Assembly (NCBI RefSeq): GCF_012027615.1
Contig: NZ_SNUT01000004.1
Span: 1-64,000 of the forward strand
Source of the DNA: Thermococcus sp. 21S7
GTDB lineage: Archaea > Methanobacteriota_B > Thermococci > Thermococcales > Thermococcaceae
DNA: 64,000 nt
Direction: 5' to 3'
A model generated the notes under the pieces. It made no database searches and was not told the origin of the DNA. It saw only the letters and a list, made by a program, of their open reading frames with translations. Shown here piece by piece: positions 33,711 to 42,640 of the stretch. How positions within the stretch are numbered: position 1 is the first letter of the stretch; every line of letters starts with the position of its first letter. The position numbers and the translations under genes are program-made.

Positions 33711-33720
33711 CTTATAAAAT
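33711..33720 (+). promoter_or_regulatory. TATA box of tRNA-Lys
   Basis: CTTATAAAAT lies 27-36 nt before the tRNA 5' end. Confidence 0.7.
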
Positions 33721-33746
33721 CTCCCCACAGTTATCCCATCGGATGT

Positions 33747-33824
33747 GGGCCGGTAGCTCAGCCTGGTTAGAGCGCGGGGCTTTTAACCCCGTGGCCGCGG
33801 GTTCGAATCCCGTCCGGCCCGCCA
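33747..33824 (+). tRNA. tRNA-Lys (anticodon TTT)
   Basis: The acceptor arms GGGCCGG and CCGGCCC pair, the anticodon stem CGGGG/CCCCG encloses CTTTTAA with anticodon TTT, the D-arm GCTCAGCCTGGTTAGAGC and T loop TTCGAAT are regular, and CCA is encoded at 33822-33824. Confidence 0.97.
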
Positions 33825-33830
33825 GTAATA

Positions 33831-33855
33831 CAAACTTTTGCTCTGCAAAAGTTTG
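33831..33855 (+). repeat. Palindromic repeat 2 after tRNA-Lys
   Basis: CAAACTTTTGC and GCAAAAGTTTG with a TCT loop are identical to repeat 1 except for one loop base, and start 6 nt after the tRNA CCA. Two more hairpins of a related type follow. Confidence 0.8.
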
Positions 33856-33857
33856 AT

Positions 33858-33946
33858 GAAACTTTGTAGCGCAAAGTTTCCTGTACTCTCAAACCCCCGA
33901 AGTAGGGCTGCGCCCACGTTAAGAAACTTTGAGCAGGTAAAGTTTC
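33858..33946 (+). repeat. Two GAAACTTT-type inverted repeats
   Basis: GAAACTTTG/CAAAGTTTC (33858-33880, 9-bp stem, 5-nt loop) and GAAACTTT/AAAGTTTC (33923-33946, 8-bp stem, 8-nt loop) lie between tRNA-Lys and the DtxR-like gene. Both share the AAACTTT core with repeats 1 and 2, suggesting one repeat family. No coding frame is seen here. Confidence 0.7.
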
Positions 33947-33991
33947 CTGTGGTGCGAAAGCTACTTAAAGGTTTTTGGGTAGCCTAATCAG

Positions 33992-34438
33992 GTGAGGTCG
34001 TTGGAGGTAAGCAAGAGGGAAGAGGAGTACCTTGAGACCATGTACATCCTTCATAAAAATAAGGGGATCATCCGCGTCAAGGACATCGCCAAGATGATGC
34101 GCGTCAAGCCGCCAAGCGTGGTGGATGCTCTGAAGAAGCTCTCGGAAAAGGGCCTGGTGGAGTACGAGAAGTACGACAGGATTCTGCTAACGGACGCCGG
34201 CAGGGATATAGCCGAGGCAACCTACTCGAAGCACCTGCTCCTCACGCAGTTTTTCATTGACATTCTGGGCATTCCGCCGGAGATAGCCGAGCACGACGCA
34301 TGTCAGTTCGAGCACTACGTCAGCGAGATAACCGTGCGGAGAATAAGGGAGTTTGCCCAGTACATACAGGAGCAGTGCCCCTACGTTCTCAAGCAGTTCA
34401 TCAAAGAGAAGCTTGCAGAAAACGCTGAATCCAAATGA
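33992..34438 (+). CDS. DtxR-family metal-dependent regulator
   Basis: The 148-residue protein has the DtxR/MntR layout: a winged helix with YLETMYILHKNKGIIRVKDI, MMRVKPPSVVDALKKLSEKG (about 35-54), and a helical dimer/metal domain with D and E/H positions (AEHDACQFEHYVSEITV, about 100-116) typical of Fe or Mn binding. It lacks the SH3-like third domain. The start is GTG 33992 or TTG 34001; the GGTGAGG at 33991-33997 favours the latter, so the first three residues are doubtful. Its target genes are not evident. Confidence 0.85.
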   Translation: MRSLEVSKREEEYLETMYILHKNKGIIRVKDIAKMMRVKPPSVVDALKKLSEKGLVEYEKYDRILLTDAGRDIAEATYSKHLLLTQFFIDILGIPPEIAEHDACQFEHYVSEITVRRIREFAQYIQEQCPYVLKQFIKEKLAENAESK

Positions 34439-34478
34439 CTCTCAACTTTTGCCGTTCTCTGATTAAAAGAAAATGGAG

Positions 34479-35858
34479 TCAGAAGACTCCGCCGAGGTAG
34501 GCGAAGTAAGCCACGAATATCAGAGACAGGGCATACATCAGTGGGTGTATCTCGTCCTTTCTGCCGCTGAAGAGCTTGAGTATCGTGTAGCTGATGAAGC
34601 CGATGCCTATTCCGTCCGCTATCGAGTAGGTGTAGGGTATGGTTATGAGCACGAGAAATGCCGGGATGGCCTCTGTGTGGTCGGCGAAGTTCACCTCCCT
34701 GATGGCGCTGAGCATGTAGTAACCGACAATGACGAGGGCTGGAGCCGTTGCGAAGGCTGGTATGGCCTGGGCCAGCGGCGCTATGAACAGGCCTATTCCG
34801 AGGAAGAGCAGTCCCGTGACGAGCGCAGTCATTCCAGTTCTTCCGCCCTCCTCTATTCCGGCCGCGCTCTCGATGTAGGTCGTGACGGTTGAGGTTCCTA
34901 GGACCGCTCCGACGGTCGTGCCTATGGCGTCCGTTAGGAGTATCTTCTCGGCGTCTGGAACCTTTCCGTCCTTCGTGAGGAATCCTGCCTTGGCGCTCAG
35001 GCCAGTAACCGTTCCCAGGGTGTCGAAGAAGTCCACCATGAAGAACGCGAATATCACTCCTATCGCACCGACGTTGAGGAGGCCCTGGAGGTCCATCTGC
35101 ATGAACGTGTAGCTGATGTCTGGGGTTGAGAACAGGTGCTCGGGCCAGGGGGCGGCCCCAGTGATCCAGCCAATGACGCTGGTGACTATGATGGAGATGA
35201 GCAGCGAGCCCTTGACGCGGAGCGCGATGAGAACCATCGTGAGGAAGAGCCCGAAGAAGAAGAGCAGTATCGGTTTGCTGGTCAGGACTCCTGTGTTGAG
35301 TCCGGTGAACTTGAGGGTTCCGATGAGGTTTATCTGGTCGTTGATCACGAGTTCGGAGCCCTTAGGCCCGACGACCTTGGCGGAGAGCAGGCCGATGTCG
35401 TTGAGGCCTATGAAGGTCAGGAAGAGGCCTATACCGGCTCCGATTGCGTACTTCTGGCTTATGGGTATCGCGTGGATTATCGCACTCCTCACCTTGGTAA
35501 CGCTGAGGACTATGAACACCAGACCCTCTACGAAGACCGCCGCGAGGGCGACGCGCCAGTCGTAGCCCATACCTAGGACGACGCTGTATGCGAAGTAGGC
35601 GTTCAGTCCCATTCCCGGCGCGAGGGCGAAGGGCTTCTTGGCGTAGAGGCCCATCAGAATGGTCGCGAAGCCTGCAGCTAAGGCCGTAACCGCCACGAGT
35701 GAATTGAAGGCCTCTTTACCCATGGCATCGCTGAGGATCGCTGGATTCACGAAGAGGATGTACGCCATCGTCATGAAGGTGGTAACGCCCGCCAGGATTT
35801 CGGTCTTCATATCCGCGCCGTGCTTCTCAAACTCGAAGTAGTTCTCGAACCATCCCAT
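34479..35858 (-). CDS. NCS2-family purine permease (AzgA-like)
   Basis: The 459-residue transporter has about 12-14 membrane helices and the AzgA-type opening WFENYFEFEKHGADMKTEILAG cut short here, followed by TTFMTMAYILFVNP, the substrate-site region FFDTLGTVTGLSAKAG (about 285-300) and GTSTVTTYIESAAGIEEGG (about 325-343). This type imports adenine, guanine or hypoxanthine with protons. ATG 35858 follows GGGGTGAAG; GTG 35867 is inside that site. No purine regulator or riboswitch is visible in the 150-nt upstream gap. Confidence 0.9.
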   Translation of the reverse strand: MGWFENYFEFEKHGADMKTEILAGVTTFMTMAYILFVNPAILSDAMGKEAFNSLVAVTALAAGFATILMGLYAKKPFALAPGMGLNAYFAYSVVLGMGYDWRVALAAVFVEGLVFIVLSVTKVRSAIIHAIPISQKYAIGAGIGLFLTFIGLNDIGLLSAKVVGPKGSELVINDQINLIGTLKFTGLNTGVLTSKPILLFFFGLFLTMVLIALRVKGSLLISIIVTSVIGWITGAAPWPEHLFSTPDISYTFMQMDLQGLLNVGAIGVIFAFFMVDFFDTLGTVTGLSAKAGFLTKDGKVPDAEKILLTDAIGTTVGAVLGTSTVTTYIESAAGIEEGGRTGMTALVTGLLFLGIGLFIAPLAQAIPAFATAPALVIVGYYMLSAIREVNFADHTEAIPAFLVLITIPYTYSIADGIGIGFISYTILKLFSGRKDEIHPLMYALSLIFVAYFAYLGGVF

Positions 35859-36018
35859 GAGCTTCACCCCTGGTTTGACTTATCCCTGCCTAATAACTTG
35901 GTTTTTTAAAGATTTTTTGACATAAAAATGTTAAAGAAACGTGGCGGGGCAGGGGAAGGGCTGGCCTTTTCCCCTGGAGGGCGAGGCTTTCAAAAGGTAA
36001 TGTTGGGTGGGCCGACCC

Positions 36019-36918
36019 TCAATCCCCATCACCCACCGCGGTGAAACCTTCCGCGTAGGCTTTCACGACTTCCTTTTCCTCCGCGAGTATCATGAGAACC
36101 CTGACCAGGTCCAGACCCTTCACCTGGGCGAACTCCACGTAGAGGTATTCGTCGCCCCTGCGGTATAGCTTGACGCTGAGGGGCTTGAAGCAGTCGTTTT
36201 CCCTGGGTGTGGTCCAGAGCTCGCTCTCCTCGAAGCCCTGGGCTTTAATGGAAGCCTCAAACCTCTCGGCCAGCGTTTCTATAGGGCAGGTGCAGGTGGC
36301 TTTAAGCTCCACCGGAGTCTCGAAGAAGATGTGATAGTCCCTGAAGTCCGTCCAGGTCTTGGTCGGCGTCAGGACGGTAAATTTCCAGGTTGCGTTGGCC
36401 GTTGGAATGAACTGGACCGCGAAGTAGGCCTTTCCCGGCGGCAGTTCCAGCCACCGCCCGTTTCCCTCTCCCCAGCAGTCCCTCGCCTGTTTCGGGGGTG
36501 TTTCGTTCCTTAAAACCGCCTGGTAGAAGGATTGCCCGCTTTCCCTTCCTACCAGGGCCATTGTAAAGCCGCCCATGGAGCAGGGTACCGTCAGGTTGAA
36601 CTTCTCCGGCCAGTAGATGAGGTAGGCGTTCCAGCCCTCCGGTGGGGAGGTGAGGTTCATGTGGGGGTAAACGACGAACCAGTCCTTCAGTGTGATCTCA
36701 GAACCGTTGGTCACCTCAGTAATTCTGTTGTCTATCCACCCGCCGATTAGGGCATTTTTTGGGGCCTTGGAGCTGACTTTGAGGGAGCATTCAACGTCCG
36801 AATGGTTCATCGGTGAGTTTTCCTCCCGTGCACTTGGAGGGGAGCTATCCCCTGCCAGGACCGCAATGATCGCCAGCGCAAGAACCAGCAATAGCGCGCC
36901 AGCAAGGGCCCTCTTCAC
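36019..36918 (-). CDS. Exported or membrane-anchored protein of unknown function
   Basis: The 299-residue protein begins with a basic then hydrophobic segment (KRALAGALLLVLALAIIAVL) serving as signal anchor, followed by a Ser/Pro linker and a beta-rich exterior domain. Six cysteines (ECSLK, PCSMG, DCWGE, TCTC, DCFKP) and several N-glycosylation sites are consistent with an outer-face protein. No family is recognised. GTG 36918 is preferred because GGTGGG lies 5 nt upstream; GTG 36927 is in frame. Confidence 0.65.
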   Translation of the reverse strand: MKRALAGALLLVLALAIIAVLAGDSSPPSAREENSPMNHSDVECSLKVSSKAPKNALIGGWIDNRITEVTNGSEITLKDWFVVYPHMNLTSPPEGWNAYLIYWPEKFNLTVPCSMGGFTMALVGRESGQSFYQAVLRNETPPKQARDCWGEGNGRWLELPPGKAYFAVQFIPTANATWKFTVLTPTKTWTDFRDYHIFFETPVELKATCTCPIETLAERFEASIKAQGFEESELWTTPRENDCFKPLSVKLYRRGDEYLYVEFAQVKGLDLVRVLMILAEEKEVVKAYAEGFTAVGDGD

Positions 36919-37010
36919 TATTCCCACCGGCTTTATATTCGGGGTTCTCCTATTTAATTCTTTCCATACCTAATGGTGGAAGTTTTAATGGCACTGAGTT
37001 AAATCACATC

Positions 37011-38021
37011 TCATTCCGCTTCGAGCACCGAGAAGCTCCTCACCTCGACGTCCACCCGCTCGGGCATCGTCTCAACGCCGAAGGGCAGCTCGTCGAGGAA
37101 GCGCTCCGCGAGGATTACCTCCCCTCCAATCCCGAGCCTTAGCCTTATCCTGCCGGGCAGGAGTTCGTAGTCGATGATTTCAGCGGTATCGCCGGGTGTT
37201 ACGTAGACGCTCTCCGGCCTGAAGAATACCCTCACTTTTCCCTCCCTTCCGACGTCAAAGCACAGTTTGCCGAGGCAAGCCCTTCCGTTCTCGGCTTTAA
37301 GCTCCAGTATGTTGCTCAAACCCAGAAAGCGCGCCACGAACTCGGTCTTTGGACGGTAGTAGAGCTCCAGCGGTTTCCCTACCTGCTCAACGTGGCCGAC
37401 GTTCATAACCGCTATCCTGTCGCTTATCGCCATGGCCTCCTCCTGGTCGTGGGTAACGTATATCGTCGTTATGCCGAGTTCGCGCTGGATTCTCTTTATC
37501 TCCCCCCTAAGCCTTTCCCTTATCTTGGCGTCGAGGTTGCTCAGCGGCTCGTCCAGGAGAAGAACCTCCGGCTCGACGACCAGAGCCCTCGCGAGGGCAA
37601 CCCTTTGCTGCTGGCCGCCGCTCAGCTGCTCCGGATAGCGGTTTTCGAGGCCCTCCAGACCGACCAGCTCAAGCGCCCACCTTACCCTCCTCTCTATCTC
37701 CGCCCTTGGAAGCCTCTTCATCTCAAGGCCGAAGGCGATGTTCTTGAAGACCGTCATGTGGGGAAACAGCGCGTAGTCCTGGAAGACTATGCCTATCCCG
37801 CGCTCGTAGGGAGGTAAATCGTTTACCCGCCTTCCGTCGAAGAGTATCTCACCCCTCTCCGGCTTTTCAAAGCCCGCTATCATCCTCAGCGTCGTCGTCT
37901 TTCCGCAGCCGCTCGGGCCGAGGAGCGTGAGAAACTCGCCGTCCTTAACTGCCAGCTCGCTTATCTCAAGCCGAAAATCCTCCCACTCCTTGAGGACTTC
38001 CTTCAGTTCTACCCTCACCAT
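37011..38021 (-). CDS. ABC importer ATP-binding protein
   Basis: The 336-residue ATPase has Walker [10 protein letters not shown] (about 34-42), the Q-loop region [12 protein letters not shown], signature [15 protein letters not shown] (about 133-147), Walker [14 protein letters not shown] and switch H in VTHDQEEAM. The C-terminal 100 residues form a TOBE-type regulatory domain. With the fused permease next to it, the pair matches the Fe(III)/thiamine (SfuC/ThiQ-like) class of importers. It overlaps the permease stop by 7 nt, so the two are one transcript. Confidence 0.9.
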   Translation of the reverse strand: MVRVELKEVLKEWEDFRLEISELAVKDGEFLTLLGPSGCGKTTTLRMIAGFEKPERGEILFDGRRVNDLPPYERGIGIVFQDYALFPHMTVFKNIAFGLEMKRLPRAEIERRVRWALELVGLEGLENRYPEQLSGGQQQRVALARALVVEPEVLLLDEPLSNLDAKIRERLRGEIKRIQRELGITTIYVTHDQEEAMAISDRIAVMNVGHVEQVGKPLELYYRPKTEFVARFLGLSNILELKAENGRACLGKLCFDVGREGKVRVFFRPESVYVTPGDTAEIIDYELLPGRIRLRLGIGGEVILAERFLDELPFGVETMPERVDVEVRSFSVLEAE

Positions 38022-39640
38022 ACCTCCTCACCTATCCTCTCGATTATCAGAAAGCTGAGCGTTGAGACGGCCATAAGAAGAACAGCCAGGGCCGAGGCTG
38101 AGCCGAACTGCCTCGCCCCGAGGAACTTGTATATGGCCACAGTCATCGTGGTGTACTCCGGTTTGGCCAGCATGTAGGTCGCTCCCAGCTCGGCTATGCT
38201 TATGGCGAAGGCGAATATCGCGCCGACGATGACCCCACCGAGCGCCAGCGGAAGCTCCACCCTCAGGAAGGCCTTCCACTCCTTGGCTCCCAAGCTCAGC
38301 GCCGCCTCCCAGAGGTTCGGCTGTATCTTCTTCAGGGACGTTGAAACGGCACGGAGCACGAAGGGATAGGCTATGACGGTGTGGGCGGCTATGATTATCC
38401 AGGCGGTGAAGTAGAGGGGCGTGGTGTGGAAGACCCTTATGTATCCCAGACCGAGGGTTATGGCCGAACTCGCCAGCGGGAGCATCACCAGGACGTCGAA
38501 GAGCCTCTTTCCCCTGAAGTTCCACCGGTGGAGGGCGTAGGCTATGGGAAGTGCCACGAGAACAGATAGGACTATCGTCGCCAGACCGAATGTGAGTGAG
38601 TTCCTTACCGCGTCAAGCGTTGTCGCCCCGAACATCGGGTTGTACTCAGTCGAGAATATTCTCTTGTACCATTCGAGGCTCCAAGCATCGTTGAAGCGCA
38701 GGGAGTCGTAGAGGACAGCCAGGAGCGGGGAGACTATGAAGAGAAAGACGATTAGGGAGTATATTCCAACGAGCAGGCCCTTGAGGCTCAGCCAGTCGCG
38801 CCTCGTGAAGGGGCGGGGCTTTCTAAACACGCGTTGCTCCTCGCGCTTGGCGTAGGCATCGAGCGCCCTCAGGTAGAGGTACATGAAGCCCATGCTGAGG
38901 AGTATCTGGATTATGGCCAAAGCTGAGCCTGTCTTGAAGTCGAGGAGCACCATTATCGAGGTGAAGATGTCCACCTCTATCGTGGCGTACTGGTAGCCGC
39001 CGATGATGAGGGGGATCGAGAAGCTCAGGAAGCAGAACACGAAGGTGAGCATCGCCGAGGCAAAAATCGCCGGGGATATCATCGGTAGGGTAACCTTGCG
39101 GAAGAGCGTCCAGCCCCTCGCCCCCAATGCCATCGCGGCCTCCTCGTAGTGGGGATTCACGCGCTGCCACAGCGACGAGACCATGCGTATAACTATCGGA
39201 AAGTTGTAGAAGGCGTGAGCTAGGAGAATGCCCTTCCAGGAATAGATTATGCCCAGATCGCGGCCGATGAGGCCGGTTATGAAGCCGCTCTTTCCGAAGA
39301 GGAGTATGTATCCCAACGCGACCATCACGCTGGGCATGACGAACGGGACTGTTAAGACAGCCTTTATGGTGCCCTTCCCCGGAAAGTCGTACTTGGCGAA
39401 TATGTACGCCCCTGGAAGGCCGAGTGCCAGGGTAAGGAGGGTTGAGGCTATCGCCTGCCCTATCGTGAAAAGGATGACCCTCCTGTGGTAGTCGTTGGCC
39501 AGAACGGCGGAGAGGTGTTTGAGGGTGAAGCCGTTCTCCCAGAGGCCGGTTTTTAGAATACTGACTAACGGGACGTAGAAGAAGATGAGGAGGAAGGCCA
39601 GAGGGATGAGCAGGAAGAGCTTCGAAGGCTTCACCCTCAT
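38015..39640 (-). CDS. ABC importer permease, two fused domains
   Basis: The 541-residue permease has about 12 helices in two homologous halves, each with an EAA-type loop for contact with the ATPase: [20 protein letters not shown] (about 170-189) and [20 protein letters not shown] (about 440-459). Fused double permeases are typical of iron and thiamine importers. ATG 39640 is chosen over the TTG at 39646. No solute-binding protein gene lies next to it, so the substrate cannot be inferred from context. Confidence 0.9.
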   Translation of the reverse strand: MRVKPSKLFLLIPLAFLLIFFYVPLVSILKTGLWENGFTLKHLSAVLANDYHRRVILFTIGQAIASTLLTLALGLPGAYIFAKYDFPGKGTIKAVLTVPFVMPSVMVALGYILLFGKSGFITGLIGRDLGIIYSWKGILLAHAFYNFPIVIRMVSSLWQRVNPHYEEAAMALGARGWTLFRKVTLPMISPAIFASAMLTFVFCFLSFSIPLIIGGYQYATIEVDIFTSIMVLLDFKTGSALAIIQILLSMGFMYLYLRALDAYAKREEQRVFRKPRPFTRRDWLSLKGLLVGIYSLIVFLFIVSPLLAVLYDSLRFNDAWSLEWYKRIFSTEYNPMFGATTLDAVRNSLTFGLATIVLSVLVALPIAYALHRWNFRGKRLFDVLVMLPLASSAITLGLGYIRVFHTTPLYFTAWIIIAAHTVIAYPFVLRAVSTSLKKIQPNLWEAALSLGAKEWKAFLRVELPLALGGVIVGAIFAFAISIAELGATYMLAKPEYTTMTVAIYKFLGARQFGSASALAVLLMAVSTLSFLIIERIGEEVW

Positions 39641-39724
39641 GGGCAAAACTCGGTTTTGGGGGTTTATAAGTATTGATTGGGCAAGGTTGTTAAATCCGGC
39701 ATGCTATTTATCACCGGTGATACC

Positions 39725-40792
39725 ATGAAGGCTCCCGAGCTGGGAATAAGGATCGGGCTTCACCCTCACGGAAAAAGGAACTCAATAGCGGATTTGGGCG
39801 TTAAAGTCGGTCACTCAACGATAATCGATGGAGACGACATCAGAACCGGGGTTACCGTTCTGCTTCCTCCCGTCAAGAACCCCTACAGGGAGAGGCTTTT
39901 TGCCTCGACTTTCGTCATGAACGGCTTCTCCAAGCCGATAGGCTTCGTCCAGGTCGATGAGCTGGGCTACATTGAGACACCCATAGCGTTAACCAACACG
40001 CTGAGCGTCTATACGGTCGCGAACGCTATGGTCAAGCACATGATCGAGCTGAATCCGGAGCTTAGGAGCGTCTCCCCGCTCGTGATGGAGTGCAACGACT
40101 CCTACCTGAACAACATAAGGAAGCTCGCCGTGGGGGAGGGGCACTACTTTGAGGCCCTCAAAAACGCGAAACTCGACTTTGAGGAAGGCTCGGTTGGCGC
40201 CGGCACCGGAATGAGCGCCTTCGAGTTCAAGGGCGGCATAGGCTCATCGTCGAGGGTCGTTGAAATCGGCGGCGAGGAGTATACGGTTGCTTCCCTCGTC
40301 TTAGCGAACTTCGGCAGGAGGGAGGACCTGACGATAGCAGGGGTCCCCGTTGGCCTTGAGCTGAAGGACTACCCGGGCAGGGGAACCTCCGGAAGGGGGA
40401 GCATCTCGATGGTGGTTGCCACGAACGCTCCCCTGACAGCGAGGCAGCTGAGAAGGCTGGGGAAGAGGGCGGTTGTCGGGCTCGCGAGAACCGGGGGCTA
40501 CGCCTACCACGGGAGCGGCGACGTGGTTCTGGCCTTCTCCACAGCCCAGACCGTTCCGCTGGATAAGGAGGCCCATCTGCTCAGCTTCCTGCCCGACAAC
40601 GCTCTGAGCCGGCTCTTCAGAGCAGCCGCCGAAGCCACTGAGGAGGCTGTAATCAACGCGCTCCTGCAGGCCAGAACCGTCGAGGGAAACGGACACGTGA
40701 GGTACGCACTGCCCCCTGAGCGGGTTTTGGGGATACTCAAAAATTATGGGATGGGTGGGCGGGCCCTCATATCTCCTCAATCTGCGGGATGA
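39725..40792 (+). CDS. P1-family (DmpA/S58) aminopeptidase
   Basis: The 355-residue protein belongs to the self-processing N-terminal-nucleophile family DmpA: start LGIRIGLHPHGKRNSIADL, GTGMSAFEFKGGIGSSSRVV (about 158-177), and the cleavage site before Ser in GRGSISMVVATNAPL (about 221-235), which would split it into two chains. Homologues release N-terminal amino acids, often D- or beta-amino acids; a P. horikoshii homologue has been solved. GGTGATACC precedes ATG 39725. Its end overlaps the convergent array ATPase gene by 26 nt. Confidence 0.9.
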   Translation: MKAPELGIRIGLHPHGKRNSIADLGVKVGHSTIIDGDDIRTGVTVLLPPVKNPYRERLFASTFVMNGFSKPIGFVQVDELGYIETPIALTNTLSVYTVANAMVKHMIELNPELRSVSPLVMECNDSYLNNIRKLAVGEGHYFEALKNAKLDFEEGSVGAGTGMSAFEFKGGIGSSSRVVEIGGEEYTVASLVLANFGRREDLTIAGVPVGLELKDYPGRGTSGRGSISMVVATNAPLTARQLRRLGKRAVVGLARTGGYAYHGSGDVVLAFSTAQTVPLDKEAHLLSFLPDNALSRLFRAAAEATEEAVINALLQARTVEGNGHVRYALPPERVLGILKNYGMGGRALISPQSAG

Positions 40793-41429
40793 CCTCTTGG
40801 GGGCCGCCCTTCAGAACAACCTTTCCGGCGGCTATGACCACTACCTCATCGGCAAAGCCGATAAGGGGACGCCATATATGGGATACTGCCACGATGTTCA
40901 ACCCCTCATTCGCGAGCTTTCCGAGCGTCTCCGAGACCTCCTTTATTCCTTTGAAGTCGAGGTTTGCAAGGGGCTCGTCCAAAAGGACTAACTCGGGTTT
41001 TCCGATGAAGGCTTGAGCCAAAGAAAGCCGCTTCAGCATACCCGCGGAGTACTCGCCAATCCGCCTGTCAAGAAAACCCGTAACCGAGAACATTTCAGCA
41101 CTCTCCAGAACGTCGCTCTCATCGGCTCCCTTGAACCTTGCAATGTACTCAAGCCACTCCCGCCCGGCCCTGTGCTTTGGGAGTGACGGCGGGTCAAAGG
41201 AGACGCCGAGCCTGGACTTGACCCTTTCGTTGCTCCACGGAGCCTCGCCGAGAACCTCAATCCTTCCCGAGCTTGGCCTGTAGAGGCCCGCGCACAGGTT
41301 CAGGAAAGTGCTCTTGCCCCCGCCATTCGGGCCGAGGATAAGGGTGAATCCCTTCCCAATCTCTACACTGACCGAGTCAAGGGCCACGAGCTTTCCAAAA
41401 CGCTTGCTCAGGTTTTCTGCAGTGATCAT
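40767..41429 (-). CDS. ABC transporter ATPase at the end of the surface-protein array operon
   Basis: The 220-residue ATPase has Walker A GPNGGGKST (about 33-41), signature region GEYSAGMLKRLSLAQAF (about 129-145), Walker B LVLLDEPLANLDF (about 152-164) and switch H in VSHIW (about 189). The signature is YSAGM, as in ABC-2/NatA-type systems, and there is no TOBE domain, which fits an exporter or membrane-remodelling pump more than an importer. It starts with a 4-nt ATGA overlap with the preceding gene. It is the last gene of the 13-gene operon. Confidence 0.88.
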   Translation of the reverse strand: MITAENLSKRFGKLVALDSVSVEIGKGFTLILGPNGGGKSTFLNLCAGLYRPSSGRIEVLGEAPWSNERVKSRLGVSFDPPSLPKHRAGREWLEYIARFKGADESDVLESAEMFSVTGFLDRRIGEYSAGMLKRLSLAQAFIGKPELVLLDEPLANLDFKGIKEVSETLGKLANEGLNIVAVSHIWRPLIGFADEVVVIAAGKVVLKGGPQEVIPQIEEI

Positions 41430-41863
41430 CTTCTCACCTCCCTAAAAAGCAGTAATGCGAGCAGTATCGCCGAAGTTCCGCCGATAAAGTATTTTATCTC
41501 CAAAATCCGCTTTGATGGGTACTTTGAAGTCATCCTGTACGCTAAGGTGACCGGGGCATAGTAACTCGTTACCTGAGCGAAATAATAACCGGCGTGCTCA
41601 ATTTTTAAGTACCCGTTGAGCTGACCCTTTGGAGTCTCGTTGATGAGGAACCTGTTATCCTCTGGGTCGTAGAATGAAACGCTGTAATTCGCGCCCTTTC
41701 CGGCGTTGGTCGTCACGCGAAGGACACCTGCTGAGGGAAGCACAAAACCTCTCTCCTGGCTTACAATGCCGGAGGTCGATGTCCTGAGGGCCTTTTCCTG
41801 GAGCGGAAATGAAAGGAGGGTGAAGAGCAGCAGGGCTAGGAGGAACGCTTTTATGAGCCTCAC
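41426..41863 (-). CDS. Small membrane protein with external beta domain
   Basis: The 145-residue protein has an N-terminal hydrophobic segment (LIKAFLLALLLFTLLSFPL), an exterior beta-rich domain of about 95 residues with N-glycosylation sites, and a C-terminal helix (GGTSAILLALLLF) with a basic tail. Its start is GTG 41863, forming a GTGA overlap with the preceding permease stop. It resembles the array proteins in layout (signal, beta domain, C-terminal anchor) though not clearly in sequence. It is likely a component of the ABC system. Confidence 0.78.
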   Translation of the reverse strand: MRLIKAFLLALLLFTLLSFPLQEKALRTSTSGIVSQERGFVLPSAGVLRVTTNAGKGANYSVSFYDPEDNRFLINETPKGQLNGYLKIEHAGYYFAQVTSYYAPVTLAYRMTSKYPSKRILEIKYFIGGTSAILLALLLFREVRR

Positions 41864-42636
41864 GAGACATCCCTCCATTCGCTCAGAACGAGCGTGAGTG
41901 ATAGAACGACCAGCGGGAGCAGCAGGCCGGCGTAGAACGTCGTGTTGAAGAAAACGCTCAGCTTCTCTCCGGGATCCCAGAACACGGCGTGCGCCTTTAC
42001 GAGTCCGTCGTTCAAAATCCTCGGGGGCAGGAATTCCCAGTCAAGAATCTCCGGGATGTACATTACTGTAATCCCTCCCAGGATCGATGCGAACGTGCCG
42101 GGGCTCAGGAGAGCTATTAGGGACGACAGGGCCGACACGTACAGGGATGCTTCAAGCCAGTACATGAGGTGTATGAGCAGGTAACGCTGACCGAGCATTC
42201 CCTCCTTAATCATGCCGGGGCTGTCTCCGTAGGCGTAGATGTAGGCAACAAAAGCCGCACTGAAGGCTGAGAGGAAGAGGACGGTGAAGACCGTAATGAA
42301 CTTCGCTAGGATAACCTCGTAGTTCCTGACGGGAAGGGAGTAGACGCTCTTTGCAACCCGCGTGTCTCTGTCGTAGCGGATGGTAAGGGATGCAAGGAGA
42401 ACGCCGGTAATGGCGAAGATTGCGGAGGACTTATCGGAGAGTCCAGGGAAAAGTATGGCCGTCCCCGCGGCCGCCTGCTCCCTGGCCATCTCCAGGCCCA
42501 TGGGCATCACGTTCGCGTTAATGCTGAAGAGAGTGGTGTAGAACGTCACCGCGAGCAGGATGAAGCTGAAAACAAATATGAGTGCCACGTAGGGATCCTC
42601 CAATTCCCACTTCAGCTGTTCTTTGACGCGTCCCAT
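41860..42636 (-). CDS. ABC-2-type permease
   Basis: The 258-residue protein has six membrane helices: one near the start (ALIFVFSFILLAVTFYTTLF), a large loop, then five (AIFAITGVLLASL, ITVFTVLFLSAFSAAFVAY, SLYVSALSSLIALL, ILGGITVMYI and a last at LLLPLVVLSLTLVL). The helix 1-loop-helix 2 spacing and SVYSLPVRNYEVILAK segment match ABC-2-type permeases. GGAGGTGAG precedes ATG 42636, 4 nt after the stop of family-A gene 1, the same spacing as the A-to-B junctions of the array. Confidence 0.82.
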   Translation of the reverse strand: MGRVKEQLKWELEDPYVALIFVFSFILLAVTFYTTLFSINANVMPMGLEMAREQAAAGTAILFPGLSDKSSAIFAITGVLLASLTIRYDRDTRVAKSVYSLPVRNYEVILAKFITVFTVLFLSAFSAAFVAYIYAYGDSPGMIKEGMLGQRYLLIHLMYWLEASLYVSALSSLIALLSPGTFASILGGITVMYIPEILDWEFLPPRILNDGLVKAHAVFWDPGEKLSVFFNTTFYAGLLLPLVVLSLTLVLSEWRDVS

Positions 42637-42640
42637 TCGC

